DNA from: Chitinophaga vietnamensis | Lineage (GTDB): Bacteria; Bacteroidota; Bacteroidia; Chitinophagales; Chitinophagaceae | Direction of reading: 5' to 3' | Length of the DNA stretch: 64,000 bases | Assembly: GCF_902167635.1 (NCBI RefSeq) | Contig: NZ_CABHMS010000003.1 | Location: 558,001 to 622,000 of the forward strand | Shown: piece by piece, positions 1-8,204 of the stretch | Numbering within the stretch: position 1 is the first letter of the stretch | How the letters are laid out: the number at the start of each line of letters is the position of its first letter | The notes under the pieces: model-generated | What the model was told of the DNA's origin: nothing | Seen by the model: only the letters and a program-made list of their open reading frames with translations | The model's database searches: none | Made by a program: the position numbers and the translations under genes

Positions 1-1
1 T

Positions 2-121
2 GCAGACAGCATACAATCGCTGCTGAACCGCTATCTCTCCGGCGAAAAGGTGAATCACCAGAAACTCTGGAACCTGTTGGTATTCCAGTTGTGGTACAGC
101 CGCTGGATGTCACCGTTGTAA
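2..121 (+). CDS. Asparagine synthase (glutamine-hydrolysing), C-terminal tail, partial
   Basis: An open frame enters from the left edge and stops at TAA 119-121. Its last 39 residues read as a typical asparagine synthetase B tail, with a KLWNLLVFQLWYSRW segment close to the stop; this aromatic ending is common in AsnB-like enzymes of Bacteroidota polysaccharide loci. Such enzymes make asparagine or amidate sugars or peptides from glutamine nitrogen. The catalytic domains lie outside the window, so the assignment rests on the tail and on the glycosyltransferase that begins two bases after its stop. The close spacing suggests one operon. Confidence 0.7.
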   Translation, partial: ADSIQSLLNRYLSGEKVNHQKLWNLLVFQLWYSRWMSPL

Positions 122-123
122 TC

Positions 124-1281
124 ATGAACATGCATCTGAACAGGAAAATAAGGGTATTACAAACGATCCATCAGGGAAAGGTAGGTGGAGGGGAACGGCA
201 TGTGCTGGACCTGGTATCCTGTATGGACAAGTCACGCTTCGAGCCTATTGTACTATCGTTCACCGACGGGCCTATGATCACTGCCTTGCGGCAGATGCAG
301 GTACCGGCCTATATCATTCCCACCGAAAGGTCTTTTGATGTCCGCGTATGGCGGAAAGTGAGACAGTTTCTCATCGATCATCGTATCGACGTAGTACATG
401 TGCATGGCTCCCGCGCCAATACTAATGTGCTGTGGATGGCCCGCTCGCTGGGCATTCCCACGATCTACACCGTACATGGCTGGTCCTTCCACAACGATCT
501 TTCTTTCTTCACACGCCGTGCCCGCATGGCGGCGGAACAGTTCATCACACGCCGCACGATGGTAAACATCACCGTGTCGGAAGCCAACCGGCAAACCGGC
601 CTTAAAGCCTTTGGCCGCTTCCGTTCCATCGTGATCAGGAACGGCGTCAACCTGGGCCGCTTTAACCCCGACAGTATCTCCGGGCATCGCCTGAGAAGAA
701 GTTTTGGATTTACGGAAGATGATATTGTGATAGGATTTATTGTGCGGATGACCTTACAGAAAGATCCCCTTGGCATGATCCGCGCCTTTGCACTGGCAGC
801 CGGGCAGGAGACCCGCCTCAAGCTGCTCATGGTAGGCGAAGGGGAGCTGAAACACGCTGCCATAGCGCTTGCGAACGACCTCGGACTGGAAGGCGCCGTG
901 ATATTCGACGACTTCCGCGAAGATATTCCCGAAGTGCTTAAAGCCATCGATATCTATTGTCTGCCATCCCTGTGGGAAGGCTTTCCCATCGGCGTACTGG
1001 AAGCAATGGCCATGGGCCGCGCCATCATTGCTACCGATGTAGATGGCACCCGTGAAGCCATTGATGACGAGGTGAGCGGCTTGCTCATCCCGCCGAAAGA
1101 TACGGTGGCCTTGTCGGCCGCCATCCTCAAACTGGCGCACAACAACAGCCTCCGCGCACGCCTGCAGGAAGCCGCGCTCCGCAAGGTGCGCAGCGAATAC
1201 AGCATCACCACCATGACCGAAAAAGTAGAAGCCGTATACACACAACTGTATTACCAAAAAAAGATTTTTGCATCAACATGA
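124..1281 (+). CDS. GT4 family glycosyltransferase
   Basis: A 385-residue retaining glycosyltransferase of the GT-B fold, probably adding a sugar to a lipid-linked or surface polysaccharide on the cytoplasmic face. The N-terminal domain has the acceptor-side glycine loop (GGGERH, about residues 21-26). The C-terminal domain has the nucleotide-sugar E-x7-E motif in WEGFPIGVLEAMAMG (about 284-298), the signature of GT4. I chose ATG 124 because an in-frame GTG at 91 lies inside the upstream asparagine synthase frame; ATG 130 is also possible. It overlaps the next gene by ATGA, so the two are probably translationally coupled. The exact donor and acceptor cannot be read from sequence. Confidence 0.88.
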   Translation: MNMHLNRKIRVLQTIHQGKVGGGERHVLDLVSCMDKSRFEPIVLSFTDGPMITALRQMQVPAYIIPTERSFDVRVWRKVRQFLIDHRIDVVHVHGSRANTNVLWMARSLGIPTIYTVHGWSFHNDLSFFTRRARMAAEQFITRRTMVNITVSEANRQTGLKAFGRFRSIVIRNGVNLGRFNPDSISGHRLRRSFGFTEDDIVIGFIVRMTLQKDPLGMIRAFALAAGQETRLKLLMVGEGELKHAAIALANDLGLEGAVIFDDFREDIPEVLKAIDIYCLPSLWEGFPIGVLEAMAMGRAIIATDVDGTREAIDDEVSGLLIPPKDTVALSAAILKLAHNNSLRARLQEAALRKVRSEYSITTMTEKVEAVYTQLYYQKKIFAST

Positions 1282-2015
1282 AAACAAGGAACCCTGCCTC
1301 ACGTTTCGATATACACGTAAAAAAGCACGACCGCGTACTGGAAGTGGGCGGCGGCCACAATCCGCATCCACGCTCGAATGTAGTGGTCGACAAATACGCC
1401 GATGACAACACGCACCGCAGCGGCGATATCAAAGTGCTGCGCAACCAGCAGTTCCTTTCCGCCGATGGCGAGCACTTGCCATTCGATCATCATGCCTTCG
1501 ACTACGTAATTTGCAATCATGTGCTCGAACATGTCGAAGACCCGCATGCCTTTCTGCAAGAACAGTTCCGGGTGGCCAAACGCGGCTACATCGAAACGCC
1601 CTCTTTGCTGGGCGAGCATCTCTATCCTAAAAAGTCCCACAAATGGGTACTGCTGGAAATCGACAACAAACTGGTACTGGTAGATAAACAACGTATAGGC
1701 TTCCCCGTTAACTTCGATTTCGGAGAGCTGTTCCAGGCTTACTTCCCTAAAAACTCTATCGGCTACAAAATGATGGAGCGCACGCATCCCAACCTGCACA
1801 CCGTACGCATAGAGTGGGAGGGCAGCTTCGACTACCTCATCAACCCCGACGACGCTACCCTCATGCAATATTTCCTCGCTCCCTGGAGCGAAGAAATGGT
1901 ATACCATCACTTCCCCAAACGCTCCATGGGCGCCGAACTCGCCGCCGCTGCCCGCGCCTTCGCGGATATATGCCGCAGTATAGTCAAATCCAGGCTCAGG
2001 ATTACAGGATTATAA
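1278..2015 (+). CDS. Class I SAM-dependent methyltransferase
   Basis: A 245-residue methyltransferase. Motif I is VLEVGGG (about residues 20-26) followed by an acidic residue at the end of strand 2, and the post-motif segment FDYVICNHVLEHVEDP (about 74-89) matches Methyltransf_11-type enzymes. The target is unknown; its place after a glycosyltransferase suggests a sugar or a lipid-linked glycan. The start overlaps the previous stop (ATGA). The last codons and the TAA lie inside a long inverted repeat, so the C-terminal TGL is set by the repeat sequence rather than by a conserved domain. Confidence 0.85.
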   Translation: MKTRNPASRFDIHVKKHDRVLEVGGGHNPHPRSNVVVDKYADDNTHRSGDIKVLRNQQFLSADGEHLPFDHHAFDYVICNHVLEHVEDPHAFLQEQFRVAKRGYIETPSLLGEHLYPKKSHKWVLLEIDNKLVLVDKQRIGFPVNFDFGELFQAYFPKNSIGYKMMERTHPNLHTVRIEWEGSFDYLINPDDATLMQYFLAPWSEEMVYHHFPKRSMGAELAAAARAFADICRSIVKSRLRITGL

Positions 2016-2164
2016 TGCAGGATTACAGGATTTTTTTTCAGGATTAATAAAGATTAAAAAAGATTCGCGAAGATCATTTCGATTTGATCTCCGCGAATCT
2101 TTTTTAATCTTTATTAATCCTGAAAAAAAATCCTGATAATCCTTCCAATCATTATAATCCTGAG
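1995..2164. repeat. Long intergenic inverted repeat A (convergent junction)
   Basis: Imperfect outer arms begin CTCAGGATTA on both strands. A perfect 44-bp inner stem pairs 2026-2069 with 2092-2135, and after one mismatch it extends by five more pairs around a short loop. The arms repeat words such as CAGGATT and GATTAA. It covers the stop codons of both convergent genes (stops at 2015 and 2152) and probably ends transcription in both directions. Its inner arm is nearly the same as that of the repeat at 16779-16948. Confidence 0.93.
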
Positions 2165-3009
2165 TAAGACAAAATTCGCTCATCAATCTTATCCATCAAC
2201 TCCGGGGTCTTCGCCATATCGAACTTGCGGGCGAAGAATTTTCCTGATTGCATGATGGCTGGAAAGTCGCTATTGGTAAATGTTTTGGGATGCGATCCTT
2301 TGGTGCTCCAGTCGATGTATCGGTGGTTGTTAGGCACTACGGTGGCGCGCATGGCGGGATCGTTCATGATGAGGGTCTGGAATACGAATTCGTCGCAGCC
2401 CCAGGTGTAGCGGAAATATTGCATCACGGAAGGGTGTTGCCGGGCGAAGTGGAGGCAGAAGCGGGCGCACTCTTCGGTGATGGACCACCATGCGGATCCT
2501 CCATAGAAGCGCATCCCCAGGGGCAGTTTGCGCCGGGGCATGAGGCGGTTGAAGAGGTTGGTCAGAAAATATTTGCCTTTGAACTGGATGTCTACAAAAT
2601 GGTAGCGTTCCATTTTGCTGCTGGTAGCGCGTACTTCTTCGTCGGGAAAGAGATCGAGGAATTGCTGGCCGCGGTGCTGGCTGTAGAAGGTATAGAGTTC
2701 ATCCATGCTCACGAGCGGGTAACAGGCGCCGCTCAGGAGATTGATGGACATATATCTGCGTTCCGCTTCCAGGGCCACTTTGAGGCCGTCGAGCGTAGCG
2801 CGCACGGTGCCGAAGCCGGCCCAGTTTACACGGGTGCGCTTCGGCAGAAAGTATACTTGCGGCTGTTCCGCAAGCGGGAGAAAAGGAGCGATGTCTGATT
2901 TGGCATCGATGTGAATGTAACAGTCCACTTTGGGATGTGACAGCCTGCTGATCAGCCGTTTCAGCTGTTCAGGGTTGTTGTACGCAAGAATGATAAATGC
3001 GAGGCGCAT
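2152..3009 (-). CDS. GT14 core-2/I-branching-type glycosyltransferase
   Basis: A 285-residue protein of the core-2/I-branching beta-1,6-N-acetylglucosaminyltransferase family (GT14). The N-terminus has the family's AFIILAYNNPEQL start, then YIHIDAKSD (about 31-39), LLSGACYPL (about 91-99), FYGGSAWWSI and GCDEFVFQTL near residue 205. These are the usual landmarks, including the acidic residues thought to act in catalysis. It probably adds a branch sugar to a surface polysaccharide. It follows the flippase gene with a 7-bp gap, so the two are likely co-transcribed. The final SGL-stop is encoded within the inverted repeat at 1995-2164. Confidence 0.88.
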   Translation of the reverse strand: MRLAFIILAYNNPEQLKRLISRLSHPKVDCYIHIDAKSDIAPFLPLAEQPQVYFLPKRTRVNWAGFGTVRATLDGLKVALEAERRYMSINLLSGACYPLVSMDELYTFYSQHRGQQFLDLFPDEEVRATSSKMERYHFVDIQFKGKYFLTNLFNRLMPRRKLPLGMRFYGGSAWWSITEECARFCLHFARQHPSVMQYFRYTWGCDEFVFQTLIMNDPAMRATVVPNNHRYIDWSTKGSHPKTFTNSDFPAIMQSGKFFARKFDMAKTPELMDKIDERILSYSGL

Positions 3010-3016
3010 GTAAAAG

Positions 3017-4357
3017 CTATTTTTTAACGAGTTGTAGTTTCAGGGATAATTTGCCAGTCATATTTCTGCATTCTGCCCAGCCTTGTTTTAGTATATCCGT
3101 TACCGTGAAGCGCACGTATCTTTTCAGAAAGAAGTAGCCGAAAGCCACGCCAGCCAACAGGTTCAGGAAAGATACTGCTGCTACGGCGCGCAGGTCCATG
3201 AACATCCAAATGAAAAGGATGTCGCCAACTATGTTGATGCTTACTTTCACCAGGTTCTTGTAAAAGTTGACCTGTGGCTTGTTGATCATATCCAGTGTTA
3301 CGCCGGTGAAGCGGTCGATCGGGTAGAAGATGGCGGAACAAAGAAAGATGAGTACCAGCGGAGTGGCGTCGAGATAATTCTTTTTGGCAAGGATGATGAT
3401 AAGGGGTTGTATGAGGATGATCAGCCCGATGATGAAGGGGAGGATGATGATGGTGACGGCGCCGGTATAACGGCAGAAGGCGCGCGCTACGGCGGGCCAG
3501 TCGTTGCGGTTCACGGCGGCCGACAACGTTGGTTGCGCGGTGGCCACAAAACTGCGCAGGATGATCTCTATCACTTCCATGAACTTTTGCGGGATGCTGT
3601 AAATGGCTACTGCAGCGGGGTTGATCATGGTGCGTATCAGGAAATTGTCGGAATAGGTGATGAGGCCGGAGCTGAGCATGCTGCCTACTATCAGTCTGCC
3701 ATATACGAAAAGTGCATGCACCTGTTCCTTTGTTTTGAAGAAGATGCTGCGCAGCTCCGTCCAGCCCTGTGCCATGCAATACAGGCTGGTGGCCAGTTGC
3801 GCGAGGCAGTAGGCATACAGCACGGTAGGGATGCTCACACGGTGCAGGAGGTGTAAGGCCAGGAGGAACAGGAGGAAGCTGCTGTTCTGTATCAGGCGGA
3901 TGTGCACGATCTTGTCGAACAGGTGCCTGGCTTGCAGCAGCCAGCTGGCAAAGTTGAGTGGGAGCGCCAGCAAAAAAAGGATGCCGATATGTGATAGCAG
4001 GAATATCCAGGTGGCATTAAAAAAGTGGAAGCCGGCCAGCAATACGATGCCGTTAATAGCCAGTGTGACCACTGTGAGCGCGATGGCCACATACCAGGCC
4101 GCCCCGCATACCTGGCGCGCTTTGCCGGGATCAGTGCCGGCATAGAAGCGGATGAGGCCCGATTGCAGTAAGGCTGTCCGCACCTGGTCGATGATATTGA
4201 AAGTACCCATGAATAATACCCACTCGCCAAAATCGCCCGCAGGTAATATGCGCACCAATACTGCAAAGGAAAGTACATTAAAGAAGGCAGAGATCACATT
4301 ACCCAGCAAGGATTGAAAATGATGATTCCTGACCACCGACAACAACCTGAAACCCAT
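3017..4357 (-). CDS. Polysaccharide flippase (Wzx/MATE-like, MOP superfamily)
   Basis: An integral membrane protein of about 446 residues with roughly 12 to 14 hydrophobic helices, typical of oligosaccharide flippases that move lipid-linked repeat units across the inner membrane. The N-terminus fits the family (NVISAFFNVLSFAVLVRILP, then a GDFGEW turn). An upstream ATG at 4393 is in frame, but the 12 residues it adds are unlike a flippase start, so ATG 4357 is preferred. The gene leads a two-gene leftward set with the GT14 enzyme. Substrate identity is unknown. Confidence 0.87.
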   Translation of the reverse strand: MGFRLLSVVRNHHFQSLLGNVISAFFNVLSFAVLVRILPAGDFGEWVLFMGTFNIIDQVRTALLQSGLIRFYAGTDPGKARQVCGAAWYVAIALTVVTLAINGIVLLAGFHFFNATWIFLLSHIGILFLLALPLNFASWLLQARHLFDKIVHIRLIQNSSFLLFLLALHLLHRVSIPTVLYAYCLAQLATSLYCMAQGWTELRSIFFKTKEQVHALFVYGRLIVGSMLSSGLITYSDNFLIRTMINPAAVAIYSIPQKFMEVIEIILRSFVATAQPTLSAAVNRNDWPAVARAFCRYTGAVTIIILPFIIGLIILIQPLIIILAKKNYLDATPLVLIFLCSAIFYPIDRFTGVTLDMINKPQVNFYKNLVKVSINIVGDILFIWMFMDLRAVAAVSFLNLLAGVAFGYFFLKRYVRFTVTDILKQGWAECRNMTGKLSLKLQLVKK

Positions 4358-4733
4358 AATAACATATGTTGCGGCAGGTATATGCACGATCATTCCGCAT
4401 ATGCCGGCCGTAGATAATAATAAATGTTTTGCTGGTTTTTATGGACAGGATATAGTTGAGGTTAAATGTGGAGATAAGTAGCTTTCCACGTAACAGGACG
4501 CAATATACAACCTTTTTTTATAAATAGATGAATTATTTATCTAATAAAAAATTAAAATAATATGTTGATGTTCTGTGAATTGAATATATTAAAAATTTAT
4601 GCTTTATTTTTTGCTACTATATATATGAAAAAAAATTACTATTTGTTGAATAATTTGTTTTTACTTTGTAGCAGTAGAACAGTTTTTATCATTTAAAACG
4701 GTTTACTTATCTGAACAACTTTACCATACTTTT
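4358..4733. other. AT-rich intergenic region between divergent genes
   Basis: About 340-375 bases separate the flippase from the secreted esterase. The right half is very AT-rich with long A and T runs. The element TTACTTTG near 4667-4674 resembles the Bacteroidota -7 box (TAnnTTTG) with one mismatch and may drive the rightward gene. I found no credible small gene or strong hairpin. Confidence 0.5.
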
Positions 4734-7700
4734 ATGAACAACCTCGCGACTTTCAATGTAAGATTGAAATGGGTGTGTGTAAACGGAATGCGGCTGTTGG
4801 GTGCGATCATGATACTCCTTTTTACACAGGCAGCGATGGGCCAGCAGGGCCCGCTCACGCCCCGCACATTGAACTACCCCAATATGGGCGGCATGATGGA
4901 ATCATTGCCGCAAGGCTATAACTCCGGCAACAACACTTATCCCTTGCTTATTGCCATGCATGGCATCGGCGAAGAAGGGGACGGCTCCGCACAACAGATC
5001 ACCAGGCTAACCAATACCGGCATCCCCAAACTCATTAACAGTGGCGGGTTTCCAGCCAGCGTCAACGCCAACGGAAAATCATTTTCTTTCATCGTGCTTT
5101 GTCCGCAGTTCAACGGCATCCCGCAGGAAATACAGATGTGGCAACTGATCAACTACGCCAAACAACATTACCGCATCGATACCACCCGTATGTACCTCAC
5201 TGGCCTGAGCCGCGGTGGTGGCGCCACCTGGGGCTTTTCCAGTCTTAATAATAAAGATGCCGGCACCCTCGCGGCTATCGTACCTGTAGCTGGTAACTAT
5301 GATCCCGGTGTGCCCGTAGCGGATACCATCGCCGCCAACAACCTGCCCGTATGGGCCTTTCACAACGATGGCGACCCCACCGTGCCATCTGATTATTCTA
5401 AAAGATGGGTGCAATATATCAATGCTTACCGCCCGGCTGCCAACCCGCAAGCCCGGCTTACCATATTTAATGTATCAGGCCACGATGCCTGGACAAAAGC
5501 CTATGATCCCGCTTATCGTGAAAACGGAAAGAACATTTATGAATGGATGTTGCAGTACACCCGCGGCACGGCTGTGAGCACGCCCGCCACGCCCGGCCGC
5601 CGCATCACCCTGCAACCCAATACCGGCGCCACTCCCGGCTTCTATTATCCCAATGCCAATACTCAACTGGGTGTAAACCCCGGTGATACCCTTTGTATCC
5701 CGCCGGGCGATTATACCGGTATGATGCTCGGTAACCTCAGCGGCACCGCTGCACAACCTGTCGTGATCATCAACTGCGGCGGCCTCGTACGTTTCGGTAT
5801 CAACAATACCAGCACCTCATACTCCACCACCGTTGACCTTGAAAACTGCCGCTACGTGGAGTTTGCCGGCACCGGCGCTCCCAACCTCGAATACGGCTTC
5901 GATATCCTGGGCAGCAACAGCAAAGGCGAAGGGATGTTTGCCATGTACTGGACCAATGGCAGCTCAGACTTCGACGTGCATAATATTTACATCCATAACG
6001 CCGGCATGTTCTTCGTGGCCAAAACCACGCAGGACTGCGCCACGCCACAGTATTGGGAAACCGGCGGCTATGTAATGCGCAACTGCCGCGTACATCATCT
6101 TAAATGCATCACCAGCCAGTACGAAGGTTTCTATATCGGCAACTCACACTACCTGCTCGATCTGCCCTGCGGCAATAACATCCGTTCGCATCACATCGAA
6201 AACCTGGAAGTATACGATAACTATCTCGAAAACACCGGCAGCGATGGCATCCAGATCGGGATGGCCTACGACGGCAACAACAAAGTGCATCATAATAAAG
6301 TGATCAACTATGGCACCCGTCATGATGATCTCAATGGTTATGGTATCCTCATGAACCCCGGCAGCCGCATGGAAGTGTACGATAACTATCTTAACGGCGG
6401 CTATGCCTCCGGCATCTGTTTCTTTGGCTCGGGCCTGAGCAAGGCCTATAACAATGTGGTGGCCAATCTCACCTGGGATGGCTTCACCGTGGCCGATCGC
6501 CCTGTGTTCGATTCCGTTACTGCCTATGTATATAATAATACCTTCATCAACGTTACCCGCGCAGGCACTGTATATGCTCCCGGCGTAGGTGAAGGCCATA
6601 AATTCTACAACAATGTATGCGTGTCGCCCTCTGGCGCCGCACAGGACAAGCCTTTCAACGGTTACTACATCGTAGGATCGGCGCCTATCAAATACGATTA
6701 CAAGAACAATCTATATTATACCAATATCGCCGATGCGAAATTCGTGAACCCTGCCGCCGGCGATTTTCATCTGCAAGCTACTTCGCCCTTGATAGACAAA
6801 GGCCTCGATCTCTCCACTACGCTGGGATTGAAAACTGATTTCGACGGCGTGTCACGCCCGCAGGGCAAGGCTTTCGACGCAGGCGCTTACGAATACCGTA
6901 CCGGTACCGGCAATATCCCGCCACAGGCGAATGCCGGTCCGGATATCGTGATCACGCTGCCGGTCAATTCGGTTACCCTGGACGGCAGCGCCTCTATGGA
7001 CCCCGATGGCAGCATCGCCAGCTATAGCTGGTCCATGCTGAATGGACCTTCCACCGCAGTGTTTAACAATGCAACCATCGCCAAGCCAATGGTGTCCGGA
7101 TTGGTAAAAGGCGTATATACGTTCCGGTTAGTAGTCACAGACAACGGCGGCCTTACCGATACCGCTACCACTACCGTAACCGTACAATCGTCCGCAGGCG
7201 GGAAAAAGCCGCCGGTGGCCATCGCCGGCGCTGCGGAAACCATTATACTGCCCAACAATACCATCAACCTCGATGGCAGCGCCTCCTATGATCCGGATGG
7301 CAGCATCGTATCCTATAGCTGGACGCAGATCGCCGGTCCGGCATCTACGATACTGGCGCCCGACAGAGCGCATACCAGCGCCCTGGTAGTGGCCAAAGGC
7401 GTATATACGTACCAGTTAGTAGTGAGAGACAACGACAGTCTTACCGGCACAGCCACCAAACAGGTAAAGGTCATAGACCCCAGCGATGTGCATCCGCCGG
7501 ATGATACCACCGTCACCATCAGGTTGTATCCCAATCCCACGAGAGATCATGTGAAGCTGGAGATCAATAACCACGATATCAAGATGGCTTATGTAACCAT
7601 CTACAATACCCGCGGCATGGCGGTGATCAAAGGGGCTTATGCCATTACCAATACGCTGAACATAGACCTCAACATTGGCAGCCTGGCTACCGGTATCTAT

Positions 7701-7760
7701 TTCGTGGAAGTGAAGGGGGAGAATAATTTCAAATGGGTAGGGCGGCTGCTGAAGTTGTAA
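4734..7760 (+). CDS. Secreted esterase/beta-helix/PKD protein with T9SS type A sorting domain
   Basis: A 1008-residue multidomain exported protein. Residues 1 to about 36 form a signal peptide ending AAMGQQ. Residues 40-280 are an alpha/beta hydrolase of the PHB-depolymerase/carboxylesterase type, with nucleophile elbow GLSRG (Ser159), acid in HNDGDPTVP (Asp214) and His250 in SGHDAW. About 285-720 is an Asn- and Gly-rich right-handed beta-helix of the pectate-lyase type. Two PKD domains follow (about 725-820 and 828-922), each with a DPDGSI(A/V)SYSW core. The end is a type IX secretion type A signal (RLYPNPT to LLKL). It probably de-esterifies and binds or cleaves a polysaccharide outside the cell. 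Its 3' end overlaps the convergent regulator by 32 bp. Confidence 0.9.
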   Translation: MNNLATFNVRLKWVCVNGMRLLGAIMILLFTQAAMGQQGPLTPRTLNYPNMGGMMESLPQGYNSGNNTYPLLIAMHGIGEEGDGSAQQITRLTNTGIPKLINSGGFPASVNANGKSFSFIVLCPQFNGIPQEIQMWQLINYAKQHYRIDTTRMYLTGLSRGGGATWGFSSLNNKDAGTLAAIVPVAGNYDPGVPVADTIAANNLPVWAFHNDGDPTVPSDYSKRWVQYINAYRPAANPQARLTIFNVSGHDAWTKAYDPAYRENGKNIYEWMLQYTRGTAVSTPATPGRRITLQPNTGATPGFYYPNANTQLGVNPGDTLCIPPGDYTGMMLGNLSGTAAQPVVIINCGGLVRFGINNTSTSYSTTVDLENCRYVEFAGTGAPNLEYGFDILGSNSKGEGMFAMYWTNGSSDFDVHNIYIHNAGMFFVAKTTQDCATPQYWETGGYVMRNCRVHHLKCITSQYEGFYIGNSHYLLDLPCGNNIRSHHIENLEVYDNYLENTGSDGIQIGMAYDGNNKVHHNKVINYGTRHDDLNGYGILMNPGSRMEVYDNYLNGGYASGICFFGSGLSKAYNNVVANLTWDGFTVADRPVFDSVTAYVYNNTFINVTRAGTVYAPGVGEGHKFYNNVCVSPSGAAQDKPFNGYYIVGSAPIKYDYKNNLYYTNIADAKFVNPAAGDFHLQATSPLIDKGLDLSTTLGLKTDFDGVSRPQGKAFDAGAYEYRTGTGNIPPQANAGPDIVITLPVNSVTLDGSASMDPDGSIASYSWSMLNGPSTAVFNNATIAKPMVSGLVKGVYTFRLVVTDNGGLTDTATTTVTVQSSAGGKKPPVAIAGAAETIILPNNTINLDGSASYDPDGSIVSYSWTQIAGPASTILAPDRAHTSALVVAKGVYTYQLVVRDNDSLTGTATKQVKVIDPSDVHPPDDTTVTIRLYPNPTRDHVKLEINNHDIKMAYVTIYNTRGMAVIKGAYAITNTLNIDLNIGSLATGIYFVEVKGENNFKWVGRLLKL

Positions 7761-8139
7761 GGCTTTCAGCGGCCCGCTGCTGGCGCCATACGGCGGGCGT
7801 TACGCCCACAAAGCGTTTGAAGAACTTGTTGAAATTGGAAGGATCGAAAGTGAGGCGATAGGCGATCTGCGCTACGGACAAGTCGGAAGTAGCCAGCATC
7901 TCTTTGGCGATCTTCACCAGCTTGTCCTCAAAAAAGTAGCAGGGAGCATGGCCGGTTTCCATCTTGATCACATTGCTCAGATGTGTGGGATGAATATACA
8001 GCCTGGCCGCCAGGTCTTTGATATGGTACATCTCTACCTGTGTGCCCGCTTCAATCTCCTGCAGGTGTATATCTATCTCTTTCAGAAAATCCTGGAAGAT
8101 CTCCTGGCTGCGGTTCATGATTTTTTTAGGCAGTTTCAT
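7729..8139 (-). CDS. AraC-type helix-turn-helix protein, stand-alone DNA-binding domain
   Basis: A 136-residue protein that is almost entirely an AraC/XylS DNA-binding domain. The first helix-turn-helix covers VKDLAARLYIHPTHLSNVIK-like sequence in its first half, and the second is DLSVAQIAYRLTFDPSNFNKFFKR followed by the family GVTPAVWR. The sensor or dimerisation domain of full AraC proteins is missing; only about 25 residues precede the first helix. Its stop lies inside the 3' end of the convergent secreted esterase. It may regulate neighbouring polysaccharide genes, but no operator is visible. Confidence 0.83.
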   Translation of the reverse strand: MKLPKKIMNRSQEIFQDFLKEIDIHLQEIEAGTQVEMYHIKDLAARLYIHPTHLSNVIKMETGHAPCYFFEDKLVKIAKEMLATSDLSVAQIAYRLTFDPSNFNKFFKRFVGVTPAVWRQQRAAESLTTSAAALPI

Positions 8140-8163
8140 ATGGCTAAGTTACGCATTTAGGCG

Positions 8164-8204
8164 GAGAAGCCCTTGAAGCGCTCAAAGCGTTTCAAGGGCT
8201 TCTC
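8164..8204. repeat. Hairpin K with GCCCTTGAAGCGCT core
   Basis: A 19-bp stem with one G-T mismatch and a 3-base loop, arm GAGAAGCCCTTGAAGCGCT. It spans the stop codon of the leftward glycosyltransferase (8192-8194), whose last residues KRSP are coded by the arm. The same core appears as the inner hairpin at 52100-52130. It probably acts as a 3'-end processing or termination element, though it has no clear U run. Confidence 0.85.

Noticed and set aside
253-1257. Several long minus-strand frames opposite the GT4 gene
   Set aside because: They are shadow frames of a GC-rich gene with no recognisable domain.
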